Positions 46,199 to 55,208 of a DNA stretch of 60,895 bases are shown here, in pieces; the stretch's first letter is position 1, and every line of letters begins with the position of its first letter. The notes beneath the pieces are model-generated. The model was not told the DNA's origin. It saw only the letters and a program-made list of their open reading frames with translations, and searched no databases. Source of the stretch: Candidatus Tumulicola scandinaviensis (GTDB lineage Bacteria > Vulcanimicrobiota > Vulcanimicrobiia > Vulcanimicrobiales > Vulcanimicrobiaceae); assembly GCA_003140835.1 (NCBI GenBank), contig PLLA01000063.1, positions 88,109 to 149,003 of the forward strand. The letters run 5' to 3'. Both the position numbers and the translations under genes were made by a program.

Positions 46199-49100
46199 GG
46201 GAAGCTCAACTTATACAGGAGATTCACGCCGTTGGTACCCACCATGGTCGGCAGCGTCGTCACGAAATTCGATCCGCTGGTGTACTGCGCCGGCGGATCC
46301 GAGAGTGCGAAGATGCCCGTTGCCTGAGTGCTGTACGTGGTCAGTTGCAGCGTCGTCGCGACGACGGGCGTGTAGAGGAGGCTCCACGAGGTGCGCCGCG
46401 GTTCGTTGAACGACTCGGCGAAGACGAAGCTGATGTTTTCTCCCAACGATTTGGCGGCATTGAGGCCCAAGCCGCCTTGCACGTCATTGGTAATCGCAAA
46501 GTCTTGCAATCCGAGTGTCTCGCCAACGGCAAGCGAAAGCGGCTCGAGCAAATTGCGCGTAAAGACGGTATTGAGCTGGTTGGCGGCCAATCCGGTCACT
46601 GCCGAGGACGCGGAAAACGACGCGCTCTTGCTCGAGGCAACGCCGCGCACGGCGCCGACCGACTGCGCGTTGACCAGCATGCCGAGAATCTGTTCGCGGT
46701 CATAGGGCGGATCAGAGCTGAACGCGACGTTCAAATTGGTTGCCGGCCCCGTCACGCGTAGCACCACGTAGGTGCGCGGGTCCGATACCGTCGTCGTCGC
46801 GCGCGCATCGACCGTCGGAACGACGCCGTCGGTGGGATCGAACGCAACCGTCGCATCTTGGAGCCGAAACGTGCGCACGAAGCTGACCGTGCCTCCTGTC
46901 GAGCTAAAGTTTCCGGCGAGCTGCGGTGCCTGCAACGAGCCGCCGATGTGCACGGCTCCCTTCCCGCCGATATCGACATTCGAACTAATCACGCGCACAT
47001 CGCGTGTGGCCGACACGTTCAAGTCGAATCCGACGTCCGGAAGCGCCGGCGCCGAACCGCCGGCAGGCTTGGGATTATACAGCGCCGTCATCGGAATGCG
47101 AGCATTGCTGATAGCCACGTCGCCGCCGAGAATCGGGCGCGCATGCGCCGCGCGCGTCAGTGTCAACGCGCCGTCGAAGCGCCCCTTAATGTATTGCGGC
47201 AAATCCAGACGCAGCGCGTTCGCGCGGGCGTTGAATGCGACGGCGGCGCTCGCCGGATCGCGCAGGCCTGCGAGGATCGCCCGACCGTCAGCCGACAGGC
47301 CGCCTCCCCCGGCACGCGCCGAGGCATTTTGCAGCAGAATGGTGGCACCATCGAATGCCATGCGTGCCGTTACGTCGGTAATCGGTTCGCGTTCCTGCGG
47401 ACCCGCAAAGCGCCCCTGCGTGAGATTCAGGGAGCCCACGGCACGCGGCGCGGCGATCGTTCCGCTAACGCCGACGCGCCCATCGATTCGACCGGCGACG
47501 GTCGTTCCTTTGGGCAGCAGGTCGGCAAAGTTCGATGCTTCGACGTCGTCGCTAACGAGCGCACCGCTGATAAGACGATCCTGCGGATCGAGCCGCAACG
47601 GTACGAGCCGAATCGGCACGATCGCATCGGCCAGCACGCGTCCGCGCCGCAGATCCAATTCACCTCCGGACAAAGCCGCGGTTCGCTCGTCGACGCGCAC
47701 GCGGCCGGAGGCCCGCGGAACGGTAAAGCGGCCGTAGCGTGCCGCCAGCAGCGTGAAATCGTCGGTGAGCGCTGGATGCGCGCGGCTGCCGCCGACACGC
47801 AACGTCGTGTCAAGCTTTCCGGCGGCGTCGAGTTTATGTCCGGTGATTGCTTGGCTCAGCGCAGCGACATCGTCGCTGCTGCCGTGAAATCGCAGCGCCA
47901 GCGGATCGTTGGCGTTCAAACCGAAGGTGCCGTTGCCGTCAACGAAGGCGTGCGGGACGCGCAGCGATGCATGCGTCAGGTGGCCGCGTCCGGCGTGCAG
48001 CGATGCGAGAATGGCAAACGCCTCGATCGGAACGCGCCCGGCGCTCCCGTGTGCGACGCCGGCATTCACATCACCCTCGAGCGCGGGATAGCGTCCGCTG
48101 ACGCGGAGATCCGCGACGGCCGTTCCGGTGACGGGAAACACGATGCCCGCCATCGGCAAGGCTTGCGCGAGATCCACGCCGCGCGCGTGCAGCGTCATCG
48201 CGACGGCGCCGTCGATTCCGACCACGCCCGCAGCCTGCAGCCTGCCCGCCTTCCCGGACGTTGCCAGCAGCATGTCGATGTGCTCACCCGATCCGGACCA
48301 GTGCGCGGTTGCGGTTCCGATGGCGAACTGACGATACGTGGCATTTTGCAAACCCACATCGCCGGATGTCGCGGCGATGCCGCCTCCTGCAAGCGCAACT
48401 CTGGCGGCAGCGCTTCCATGCCCGGCGAGCATGTCGCCGGGGTCGAAGAAATCGTTGAAGTCCCGCAGATCGACTCGCGGTGCCGCAACGCTCAGTCGCT
48501 GAGCTCCCGCCGCGGCACCCCCGTCAAACGCGATTTCCGACGATCCGACTGCGACGCGGCCGTTGCGCAATGCGACCGCGGCCGGAGATCCGGCTATACG
48601 AACGTTTAGCGCGTGAAACGCCAGACCGTTGATAGCGCCCTCGGGCATGGCGACGACTCCCCGTACGTCGGGATGGGAACCGTTGCCGACGACATGCAGG
48701 TGCGCATCGAGCGTGCCTTCGATGGGATACGTGCGCGCGGCCGGCGTGGCGAAATCCATCAGCGATGCAAGGTCAGCAGAATGCACGACGGCGTCGAGAT
48801 CGTACGCCGGGGCGCCGCTAGTGATCCCCGCAATCGTGCCGCGCGCCGCCGCAAACGTGCCGCGCGCGGCCGCCACGGCATCCTCAATGCGAGCCGTTCC
48901 GCGATCGTAGGCAACCGTGGCGGCCGCCAGCGCATCGAGCGCGCCGATACCGCGCGCTTCGATCGAGACCAGCAGCGGCGCGTGCGACGTGCTTCCGAAG
49001 CGCAACGACGCGCGATCGGTGTGAATCGCCGGCGTGCGAATGTCGCGCAGGTTCGCGACACCGGACACGGCCAAGCGGCCGTCGCGCAGACCGCCGCGCA

Positions 49101-50727
49101 GTGAGGCGTCAACGGTTGCGGCGACTGACGGCCCGCCGGCCGCGCGCAGATTGCGCGTTTCCAGCGCGGCATCGATGGTTCCGTGCGGGCGATCGACCGT
49201 CCCCAATGCGTACAACACGCGATTGCCGCCCGAGAGGCGCACCGGGCCGACGGTGCCGACCCCATTGCTGCGCAGACTCACCATCCCATTTAACGACTCT
49301 CGTCCATCGCTGCCGTACACAATGCCGCGCACCAGCGCGTCGCTGGGACGATCGCCGGTCGCCAACACATCGGCGTGCAGCGCCAGCTCGGGCACGACAG
49401 CACGGCTGTACGGCAGCGTTCCGGGCGCTGCGTCGAGACCGGCGAGCATTTCCAGACCCTGGCGTTTCGGGTGCAGATTCAATCGCCCACGCGCGAACAC
49501 CGACGCGCCCGCGTAGCGAGCGCCCGCATTGACGACGTCAAGTTCTTGGCCGTCAAAGGCGACCAGCGCGCTGGGCGCACCTATCGTAACCGTGGCGTAG
49601 CGTATGGCGTCGGATTGCAAGGCGATCAGCGTCAGCGGTTTCGACGCGGCGCCTTCCACCGTGACGTCGAGCGTCGCCGGACCGGCAAGCGGAAGCACGC
49701 CGGTTTGCGCCAGAACGGTTCGGAATCGGCGCAGATCGCCGCGACCCGCAACCGTGAGGTGAAACGCGGGATGGGACAAATCGGAGACACCGCCGCCTAA
49801 CCGGATCGGCACACCAGCAATCGTTGCGGCAACGTCGCGCAAGAGCAATCCGTCGCCGTACACGGCCAGCGGACCGTTTACGTCGCGCAAGGGTTTCACC
49901 AGCCCGCCGATCGCGATGCGCGCGCCCTGGATCGTCGCCGTCGCGCTGAGATGTTGGACGAGGTTGCCGCGTGCATCGGGAAGCCCGACAATGCGAGCGT
50001 CCACAGCGTGCAGCGCCCCGCCCACGATGTGGAAGCTGGGCGAATTGAGCGCGACATCAACGATCCGCGCAATGGGAAGCTGCGCCGCACGCCAGCGCTG
50101 CAGCGCCACGCCGGCGGGAACATCCACGTCGCCGCGTCCATAGACGGGAAAGCGTTGACCGCTTTCGACGTACGCAAACTGGGCGCGGTATTGCGAACGG
50201 GCCTGCGTATCGATGGCGGCATCCGCATTAATGGCTTGGACGCTCAAATGACGAGCTGCCGGTACACCTTGCGCGCGATCTTCGATGTCGATAGCGACGT
50301 CGCGCAGGCGACCGTAGAAAGCGACGCGGCCCAGCTGCGCTGCCGCGCCGCCGCGCTGCGGTATCGGGACGTTCCAACTGCCGTTTTTATGACGAATGAG
50401 CGAAATGCGCGCGTGTTCGACGTCGAAGCCGGTCACGCCGTACGCGTGGGTTCCCCCCGGGAGCATATCGCGGAGCGAGAAACGCACTTCGAGATGGCCG
50501 ATACGGGCGATTGGTTCATCGCCGGCATTGGCGACGGTCGTATTGCTTGCAACCAGACGATTCGCCCGAACGTCGAGCGCGTCGAAGGCGAGGCGGTATC
50601 CGGCACTCCACGCCGCGGCGCGCAGCCCTTCGCCAGCGAGCCACTCGCCAAAGACGCATGCCGCGATACTTAGGGCGGCGGCGGCAAAGGCTGCGATGGT
50701 CCAGCCTTGCCGCACGTTCAGACGCAT
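46195..50727 (-). CDS. tamB: TamB/DUF490-family envelope protein
   Basis: A 1510-residue AsmA/TamB-type protein. A single N-terminal membrane helix (WTIAAFAAAALSIAACVFGEWL) anchors it; about 1200 residues of repeated beta strands (GxxxA/V-G-x-hydrophobic) should form the long hydrophobic groove that bridges inner and outer membranes. The C-terminal DUF490 domain is clear: VGGKGAVHI-like IGGKGAVHIGGSLQAPQLAG, FVRTFRLQDATVAFDP, VLRVTGPATNLNVAFSSDPPYDREQILGML, and a final beta segment. Such proteins move phospholipid or help outer-membrane protein assembly. It supports a diderm host. A coupled lipoprotein gene follows. Confidence 0.88.
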   Translation of the reverse strand: MRLNVRQGWTIAAFAAAALSIAACVFGEWLAGEGLRAAAWSAGYRLAFDALDVRANRLVASNTTVANAGDEPIARIGHLEVRFSLRDMLPGGTHAYGVTGFDVEHARISLIRHKNGSWNVPIPQRGGAAAQLGRVAFYGRLRDVAIDIEDRAQGVPAARHLSVQAINADAAIDTQARSQYRAQFAYVESGQRFPVYGRGDVDVPAGVALQRWRAAQLPIARIVDVALNSPSFHIVGGALHAVDARIVGLPDARGNLVQHLSATATIQGARIAIGGLVKPLRDVNGPLAVYGDGLLLRDVAATIAGVPIRLGGGVSDLSHPAFHLTVAGRGDLRRFRTVLAQTGVLPLAGPATLDVTVEGAASKPLTLIALQSDAIRYATVTIGAPSALVAFDGQELDVVNAGARYAGASVFARGRLNLHPKRQGLEMLAGLDAAPGTLPYSRAVVPELALHADVLATGDRPSDALVRGIVYGSDGRESLNGMVSLRSNGVGTVGPVRLSGGNRVLYALGTVDRPHGTIDAALETRNLRAAGGPSVAATVDASLRGGLRDGRLAVSGVANLRDIRTPAIHTDRASLRFGSTSHAPLLVSIEARGIGALDALAAATVAYDRGTARIEDAVAAARGTFAAARGTIAGITSGAPAYDLDAVVHSADLASLMDFATPAARTYPIEGTLDAHLHVVGNGSHPDVRGVVAMPEGAINGLAFHALNVRIAGSPAAVALRNGRVAVGSSEIAFDGGAAAGAQRLSVAAPRVDLRDFNDFFDPGDMLAGHGSAAARVALAGGGIAATSGDVGLQNATYRQFAIGTATAHWSGSGEHIDMLLATSGKAGRLQAAGVVGIDGAVAMTLHARGVDLAQALPMAGIVFPVTGTAVADLRVSGRYPALEGDVNAGVAHGSAGRVPIEAFAILASLHAGRGHLTHASLRVPHAFVDGNGTFGLNANDPLALRFHGSSDDVAALSQAITGHKLDAAGKLDTTLRVGGSRAHPALTDDFTLLAARYGRFTVPRASGRVRVDERTAALSGGELDLRRGRVLADAIVPIRLVPLRLDPQDRLISGALVSDDVEASNFADLLPKGTTVAGRIDGRVGVSGTIAAPRAVGSLNLTQGRFAGPQEREPITDVTARMAFDGATILLQNASARAGGGGLSADGRAILAGLRDPASAAVAFNARANALRLDLPQYIKGRFDGALTLTRAAHARPILGGDVAISNARIPMTALYNPKPAGGSAPALPDVGFDLNVSATRDVRVISSNVDIGGKGAVHIGGSLQAPQLAGNFSSTGGTVSFVRTFRLQDATVAFDPTDGVVPTVDARATTTVSDPRTYVVLRVTGPATNLNVAFSSDPPYDREQILGMLVNAQSVGAVRGVASSKSASFSASSAVTGLAANQLNTVFTRNLLEPLSLAVGETLGLQDFAITNDVQGGLGLNAAKSLGENISFVFAESFNEPRRTSWSLLYTPVVATTLQLTTYSTQATGIFALSDPPAQYTSGSNFVTTLPTMVGTNGVNLLYKLSFP

Positions 50728-50808
50728 CTATATGTACTTGCCCATTAATCACCTAAAACCGCTGTGGCTGCTCGCCAAGGGAAATATGAGAATCGCCTGA
50801 GTAACGGC

Positions 50809-51010
50809 TTAGGCGCAGGACGCTGCGAGCTGCGCCGTGCATGCTTGGCTCCAAAAGTTGAGCACCCAACCCCGATACTCTGCCGGAATTGCACTGACGC
50901 CGTCGAGCACGCACAGATCCTCGTCGGTCAAGACGACGTCGACGGCTCCCAGATTGTCATTTAACTGCTCGACGCGTTTCGCGCCCACGGTGCGGCGCAC
51001 GAGACGGCGC
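50809..51010 (-). pseudogene. Aldo-keto reductase C-terminal remnant
   Basis: Leftward, about 60 codons give the C-terminus of an AKR11/13-type aldo-keto reductase: VGAKRVEQLNDNLGAVDVVL, TDEDLCVLDGVSAIPAEYRGW. Everything upstream (TIM barrel, NADPH site) is missing; the homology ends at about 51010, next to integrase remains. The reductase gene was probably cut by insertion or deletion at the integrase end. Confidence 0.65.
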
Positions 51011-51039
51011 CAGGCAAGCCATTGTCGGGTGAGCTCTTC

Positions 51040-51635
51040 AAGTTACGCGAGCCGCTCACGGGCGACACGATTGAAGACAAGGCAACGCCCCATAACGGTA
51101 GGGAAAAGGACAGTTGCGGAGCGGCTGCGGCAGATGCAGCAGCAGCGCCGATGCTAGTGGGAACCTAACTCGGCGGTCTTCTGAAGCGAGAGTCAACAAA
51201 GGCCGGCTGAATGTTGCACCTGCTAAGCCGATGACAGGTGCGATTGCTCCCGTGAAGACTGAAGCAAATGCGCCGCTTCGCAAGCACAGGGTTGCGCAGA
51301 ACGCCGAGCGCCTGAGGGCCGGCGGCGCTTACGGGAGCCTTGATCTCATCTTCCCGCGCGAAGATGGCTCGGTCTGGGAGCCCGAGCTTTTCGGTAAGGC
51401 GTTCTCAGTCGTCGCGAAGGACGCCGGCGTCGGGCACGTGCGGTTGCATGACCTACGCCACGCGTGCGCCTCGCTGATGCTCAAGAGCGGGGTTCATGCG
51501 AAGGTAGTATCCGAACGCCTCGTACACTCGACAATCTCAATCACGCTCGACACCTACTCCCACGTGCTGCCCGGCCTCCAAGAAGCCGCCGCTGACAAGC
51601 TCGACGACTTGCTAAAGTTGGCACGCGGCATTTGA
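51040..51635 (+). pseudogene. Degraded tyrosine recombinase (phage-type integrase)
   Basis: The C-terminal catalytic half is readable: LRKHRVAQNAERLRAGGAYG, then LHDLRHACASLMLKSG (His-x-x-Arg box), VVSERLVHSTISITLDTYSH with the nucleophile tyrosine. The usual ERLGH reads ERLVH. The core region with the first catalytic arginine is absent, and an N-terminal scrap (ITVGKRTVAERLRQ) lies in another frame near 51090-51130, so there is a deletion plus frame change. Followed by near-identical GGTAGCAAA repeats (51646-51665), a terminator hairpin and the 45-bp repeat. Confidence 0.7.
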
Positions 51636-51713
51636 GGCAACCAATGGGTAGCAAAATGGTAGCAAACCTGAAAACGGCGGCCTCGAAAGCCGTTGAGCGC
51701 TAAGCCTCCAGAA

Positions 51714-51741
51714 TCAAAAAAAGCCCGTGGTTACGGGCTTT
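51714..51741 (-). terminator. Hairpin terminator reading leftward
   Basis: AAAGCCCGT (51720-51728), GGTT loop, ACGGGCTTT (51733-51741): a perfect 9-bp stem. Read leftward it is followed by a run of seven Ts, making it a strong terminator for transcripts coming from the propeller lipoprotein gene. Confidence 0.7.
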
Positions 51742-51783
51742 CTGGAGGAGGGATAGGGGATACGGTGCGCGATTCTGACCCCC
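51739..51783. repeat. 45-bp dispersed repeat, copy 2
   Basis: Direct counterpart of 40146-40190 with four mismatches. It lies 104 bp after the integrase remnant and 190 bp from the end of the propeller lipoprotein gene. The position next to an integrase gene would suit an attachment site; association with the 3-prime side of paralogous lipoprotein genes would suit segmental duplication. Confidence 0.7.
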
Positions 51784-51916
51784 CCTCTGCGTAACGCGAT
51801 GTGATCGGCGCTGCGATGTACGCCTCGCATTCGCGAAGCCGTGCAGAGGGGCAGAGGCGCGAGGGGTGGGGTGGGATGCGGCGGGCATGGGGTGGCCTTA
51901 GCTAAGGTATCGCATG

Positions 51917-51952
51917 GCAACGTGGGCCCGCCGGAAAGTCGGCCCACGTTGC
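51917..51952. other. Long perfect hairpin after the lipoprotein gene
   Basis: GCAACGTGGGCC (51917-51928) and GGCCCACGTTGC (51941-51952) form a 12-bp perfect stem with a 12-base loop, 21 bp beyond the stop of the leftward lipoprotein gene. No T run follows on either strand, so it may protect the mRNA end or act as a weak terminator. Confidence 0.6.
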
Positions 51953-51973
51953 ATTCCCGATGTGGTTTGAAGA

Positions 51974-53119
51974 TTATTGGCCCTTGCTGACCGTCTGGCC
52001 CCACCCTTGCTCTGGTGCTATGCTCGAGGGAATTTGCTTGATGGGAAAGCCGCCGTTCGCGTAGTTCCAGTACCCATAACTGTAGAGGCACGAGTTGTAG
52101 AGGTTTCCTGCGACGACCCTGTTCTTTTGGATCCAGGGCTGAACGGCAAGGATGTTATTCCCAGAGCTAGCGCAGCGATCGTTTAACCTGATTGAACTCA
52201 CAACCGTCCCGGTCGAGCCCGAGATCTGAATCCGGTAAATGCCGGTGTCGACAACATTCGGGTTTTTGTATTCCTGATCGCTCCCGGCCAGATATGAGCC
52301 GTCCCACATAATGCCGGCAGGGAAATTGATGGTCCAGCCGCTCAGCGAGATAGTCCTGAAGGTGCTGCTACCGCTGGGAAGCTCGGCGAGCAAGTTTTTT
52401 TGTCCGGTGGCAGTTTGGATCTCGACGAAAAGATTGCCCTTATTATCGTAGCCCGGTGGTAAGTAGTAGGCCGGGCTCTGATACGTGTATAGCGTCGGAG
52501 ATCCTGAGGCATTCTGATAGATCGCAACGTTGCCCGGGGAGCTGCTGCTGACAGCTCCAAAGTTCGCGACGGCGAGATTCCCGGTCGTCGGATCAACTGA
52601 ACATCCGATGGGGAAATAACCCGGGTCGTTTAGAGTCGCGATTGGACTCGCGCCGCCGTGCGCGTATTCGACGATATCCGCCTTGGCCCAGTCCACAACG
52701 AACACGTCGCCTGCTTTGTCGGTGCACTCACCGTAAGGGTACCCGAAACCCGTCAGTTTTCCCAGGAGCTTCTTCGGGGGGGTCAGGTCTGGGTTATAGT
52801 GGTAAACGTCCACCTCAACCGTCGAGTGGCCGGTCGTAGTGCCGTAGTAGTTGGAGACGTAGAGGAGATTCTTCTTCTTCGCGTCGGGAGCCATCCACGA
52901 CCGCTGATGGTTGGGATACACGGTTGGCACGATACCAAGCCGGGTCGTCAGACTGAACAGGCGCCCTAGCGACAGCGGGTTCTCACCGGGTCGGGCGGCG
53001 TTCTTCACGGTCCCCGCGGGGCCGAACGCCGGCTGCGACGGCCCGCTGCCACAACCAGCGAGTATGGCAGCGGCCGCCAAAACGCCTAATCTGCATATAG
53101 CCAAGATCGAGATTTTCAT
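51974..53119 (-). CDS. Beta-propeller lipoprotein
   Basis: A 381-residue lipoprotein, intact relative of the frameshifted copy at 41226. Leader MKISILAICRLGVLAAAAILAGC with lipobox LAGC, then PNHQRSWMAPDAK, NLLYVSNYYG, VEVDVYHYN, GFGYPYGECTDKAGDVFVVDW, DIVEYAHGGASPIATL, GCSVDPTTGNLAVANF and further blades ending GYWNYANGGFPIKQI. The repeats suggest a six-bladed NHL/SMP-30-like propeller with surface-binding or structural function; no catalytic set is obvious. The start matches the paralogue. A perfect palindrome CTTTCATGAAAG lies 17-28 bp upstream (53136-53147) and could be an operator. Confidence 0.75.
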   Translation of the reverse strand: MKISILAICRLGVLAAAAILAGCGSGPSQPAFGPAGTVKNAARPGENPLSLGRLFSLTTRLGIVPTVYPNHQRSWMAPDAKKKNLLYVSNYYGTTTGHSTVEVDVYHYNPDLTPPKKLLGKLTGFGYPYGECTDKAGDVFVVDWAKADIVEYAHGGASPIATLNDPGYFPIGCSVDPTTGNLAVANFGAVSSSSPGNVAIYQNASGSPTLYTYQSPAYYLPPGYDNKGNLFVEIQTATGQKNLLAELPSGSSTFRTISLSGWTINFPAGIMWDGSYLAGSDQEYKNPNVVDTGIYRIQISGSTGTVVSSIRLNDRCASSGNNILAVQPWIQKNRVVAGNLYNSCLYSYGYWNYANGGFPIKQIPSSIAPEQGWGQTVSKGQ

Positions 53120-53277
53120 TTTACTTAGGGTTTCTCTTTCATGAAAGTATGGGTCGCTACTCCCGTCTGCGCACGAGCCCATCCTTACGGAGGCGAAATC
53201 CGATCAAACACGCTCGCCTTTCAATGATACATGGCCCGGCTCAGCAATACATGCGCAAAACTACCCAAACTGTTGGC

Positions 53278-54606
53278 TCACTCGCTTTTCGAGATTCCGG
53301 CAAGTGCGGCGGAAAGTTGGCGGCTTGAGTGGATGCCGAGCTTAGCGAAAATGGACTCGCAATGGCGGTGCACGGTCCGTTCACTGATTCCCAGGCGTAG
53401 GGCAATCGTGCGGTTTGTCGACCCTCCAACAACAAGCTGAGCAACCTCGGACTCACGTTCCGTTAATGACGTTGCGAGACGCCGCTGGACCGGCTCTCCG
53501 GTCCATCTCAAACGCATGGCCTCGGTCCGCGCCCCGCATCGGCCACGGACCTCTTGTGCCTCCTCCGCGAATCCTGCCGCCTCCAGCGCGAGTGCCTGCA
53601 TGAAAGGTCGACCGGCGCGCGCAAACTCCCGCGCTGCCAGCAATCCGAGGTCCCTGGCGCGGTCCGCCGTTTGGCGGCGAGCCACGATGAAGCTATCGAA
53701 CAGGTTCTTGTGCGACCGTAAGAGTCTTGAGCTTCCGGCGCATTGCCGAGACATGAGCGTACTAACACGCGCAAGCTGATGAGCGGTTCCAAGGCGTGCC
53801 ACCCTGATCCCCAGATGCAGGCTATTGTCCAGCGATGATAACGCATTCACACCCCGAGTCAGGAGCGTATCGTGCTCATCGCGGCGGTCTTCGTGTTCAT
53901 AGAAGATGCAGAACGCCTCCACGAGCGGCCCAATCAGCCAATCCTCCCGCCGAGCAAATCCGAGATCGAGTAAGCTCGGGTCATAGCTCATTCGCAAAAG
54001 CGCTTTATCGGGAAGCATCAATCCGACGGGAATCCCCACTGCGGACGCGGCCAACCGATAGTAGAGATGCTCATAGCTTTCGGTTGGGGTTCTCGCGGAG
54101 TTTTCGCTTTGTATTGTATGGAACGCGCGAAGGACCACCGCAGTACGTTGAAGATCACCAGCCGCAAACAGCGCTTCGGCAAGACTGAGAAGCGCTACGG
54201 TCCTTGAACTCCCGCGATTCTGGTACTTCTCTAGCGCCTCCTCAAGACACGCGATCGCCAGGTCGATTCTGCCGTCCTGTACTGCCGCTGTGCCATAATT
54301 GTTTAGGATCTTTCCGCACAGCGCTGGTTCTCCGTGAATGCGCGCTGCTTCCAGCGCAAGCTCGAACGCCTTGAAGCCCTCGTCGATCGCGCGGGCCTTG
54401 ATGTTGGCGACCGCACGGGCTTGAAAATAAAGCGCGGTGATTTCACTGTCACCCAAGTTGACTCTTGGCTCCAACCGCGCCAAGGCTAGATGGGCTTGCG
54501 CAGGACTGTTGCCAATTGCAAGTCCTAGAGCGACTTTAATCTGCGCACGGAAAGACTCGCGGTCCTGCGCGCTCGATGAGATGTTCACATGCGAGGGACG
54601 TTGCAT
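53278..54606 (-). CDS. LuxR-type transcriptional regulator with TPR-like N-terminus
   Basis: A 442-residue regulator. Residues 30-360 are helical repeat-like (NSPAQAHLALARLEPRV, LNNYGTAAVQDGRIDLAIACLEEAL, LLSLAEALFAAGDLQRTAVVL), and the last 65 residues are a LuxR/NarL HTH: LTERESEVAQLVVGGSTNRTIALRLGISERTVHRHCESIFAKLGIHS in pieces. There is no Walker A ATPase as in MalT or LAL proteins. The signal is unknown. It lies upstream of the propeller lipoprotein gene in the same direction and could regulate it. Confidence 0.8.
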   Translation of the reverse strand: MQRPSHVNISSSAQDRESFRAQIKVALGLAIGNSPAQAHLALARLEPRVNLGDSEITALYFQARAVANIKARAIDEGFKAFELALEAARIHGEPALCGKILNNYGTAAVQDGRIDLAIACLEEALEKYQNRGSSRTVALLSLAEALFAAGDLQRTAVVLRAFHTIQSENSARTPTESYEHLYYRLAASAVGIPVGLMLPDKALLRMSYDPSLLDLGFARREDWLIGPLVEAFCIFYEHEDRRDEHDTLLTRGVNALSSLDNSLHLGIRVARLGTAHQLARVSTLMSRQCAGSSRLLRSHKNLFDSFIVARRQTADRARDLGLLAAREFARAGRPFMQALALEAAGFAEEAQEVRGRCGARTEAMRLRWTGEPVQRRLATSLTERESEVAQLVVGGSTNRTIALRLGISERTVHRHCESIFAKLGIHSSRQLSAALAGISKSE

Positions 54607-54962
54607 AGAAACTTACCGCGCTGGATGTTGATGAGCAGCCATTTCTGCCGGGTTCGGTGGATTTGAGGTCTTGTAACACGTCAATTCGACTCCGAGATAC
54701 ACTAGGCCTCGAACGGGCAAAACCGGCGTGGCTTCCTCAAGGGGGCTAACTGCGCCGTGCCGCTAGGTGTCAAGCGGCCCGGTGCACGGTGGACGGAAAT
54801 GTCACAATCTCTTGAATTCGCCTCAAACCGGCTTGGTGCCGTCCAAATGCCTTTGTTCGCTCGCCCGTCGACGCGCCAACCCAAGCGACCACCGGACGCT
54901 TGTGGACGATCTGTATTCTCTCGCGGCGAATGTGGGATCGTCATGAACTGAATCGCGACATT
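54607..54962. other. Intergenic stretch, probable left flank of the PolB region
   Basis: About 350 bp with no family-like frame on either strand. It separates the LuxR-type gene from the tail of the polymerase operon and may contain the element boundary, but I see no clear terminal repeat. Confidence 0.4.
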
Positions 54963-55208
54963 CTACTCATCTAGGCTTAGCTTTGCCAATGCTTTCCAAT
55001 GCCGCTTATGCGGCACGAGTAGGCCGCCTCGCACCTTCGAGCCGTGCGAGATGCTCGCGCCCATCGCTTCCGCGATCACGCGCACCGGCAGGCCTTGAAG
55101 CTTTGGCAGAATGTCGCGCCGGAAGTCTCCGGCATCGAGCGATCCGTCATTGCGCCACGCAGCAACGGCTTTGCACTGCTTTTGAAGCCGTAGCGCTTCC
55201 GAAGCTTT
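54963..55208 (-). pseudogene. 81-codon in-frame extension after the PolB stop, HTH-like
   Basis: Directly after the polymerase TAA (55209-55211) the same frame stays open to a TAG at 54963. The product (KASEALRLQKQCKAVAAW, RRDILPKLQGLPVRVIAEAMG, ASISHGSKVRGG, LVPHKRHWKALAKL) is a plausible natural HTH segment with a basic recognition helix. No usable start codon exists before its core, so it is either the true C-terminus cut off by a stop mutation, a readthrough product, or a remnant. Confidence 0.6.

Noticed and set aside
46858-48609. 583-codon rightward open frame inside the TamB-like gene
   Set aside because: It is antisense to a gene with clear family motifs, is Arg-rich, has no domain pattern, and is explained by high GC composition.
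54670-54720. tRNA-like T-arm string (ATTCGACTCC) near the PolB region edge
   Set aside because: No matching acceptor, D or anticodon arms could be built around it.
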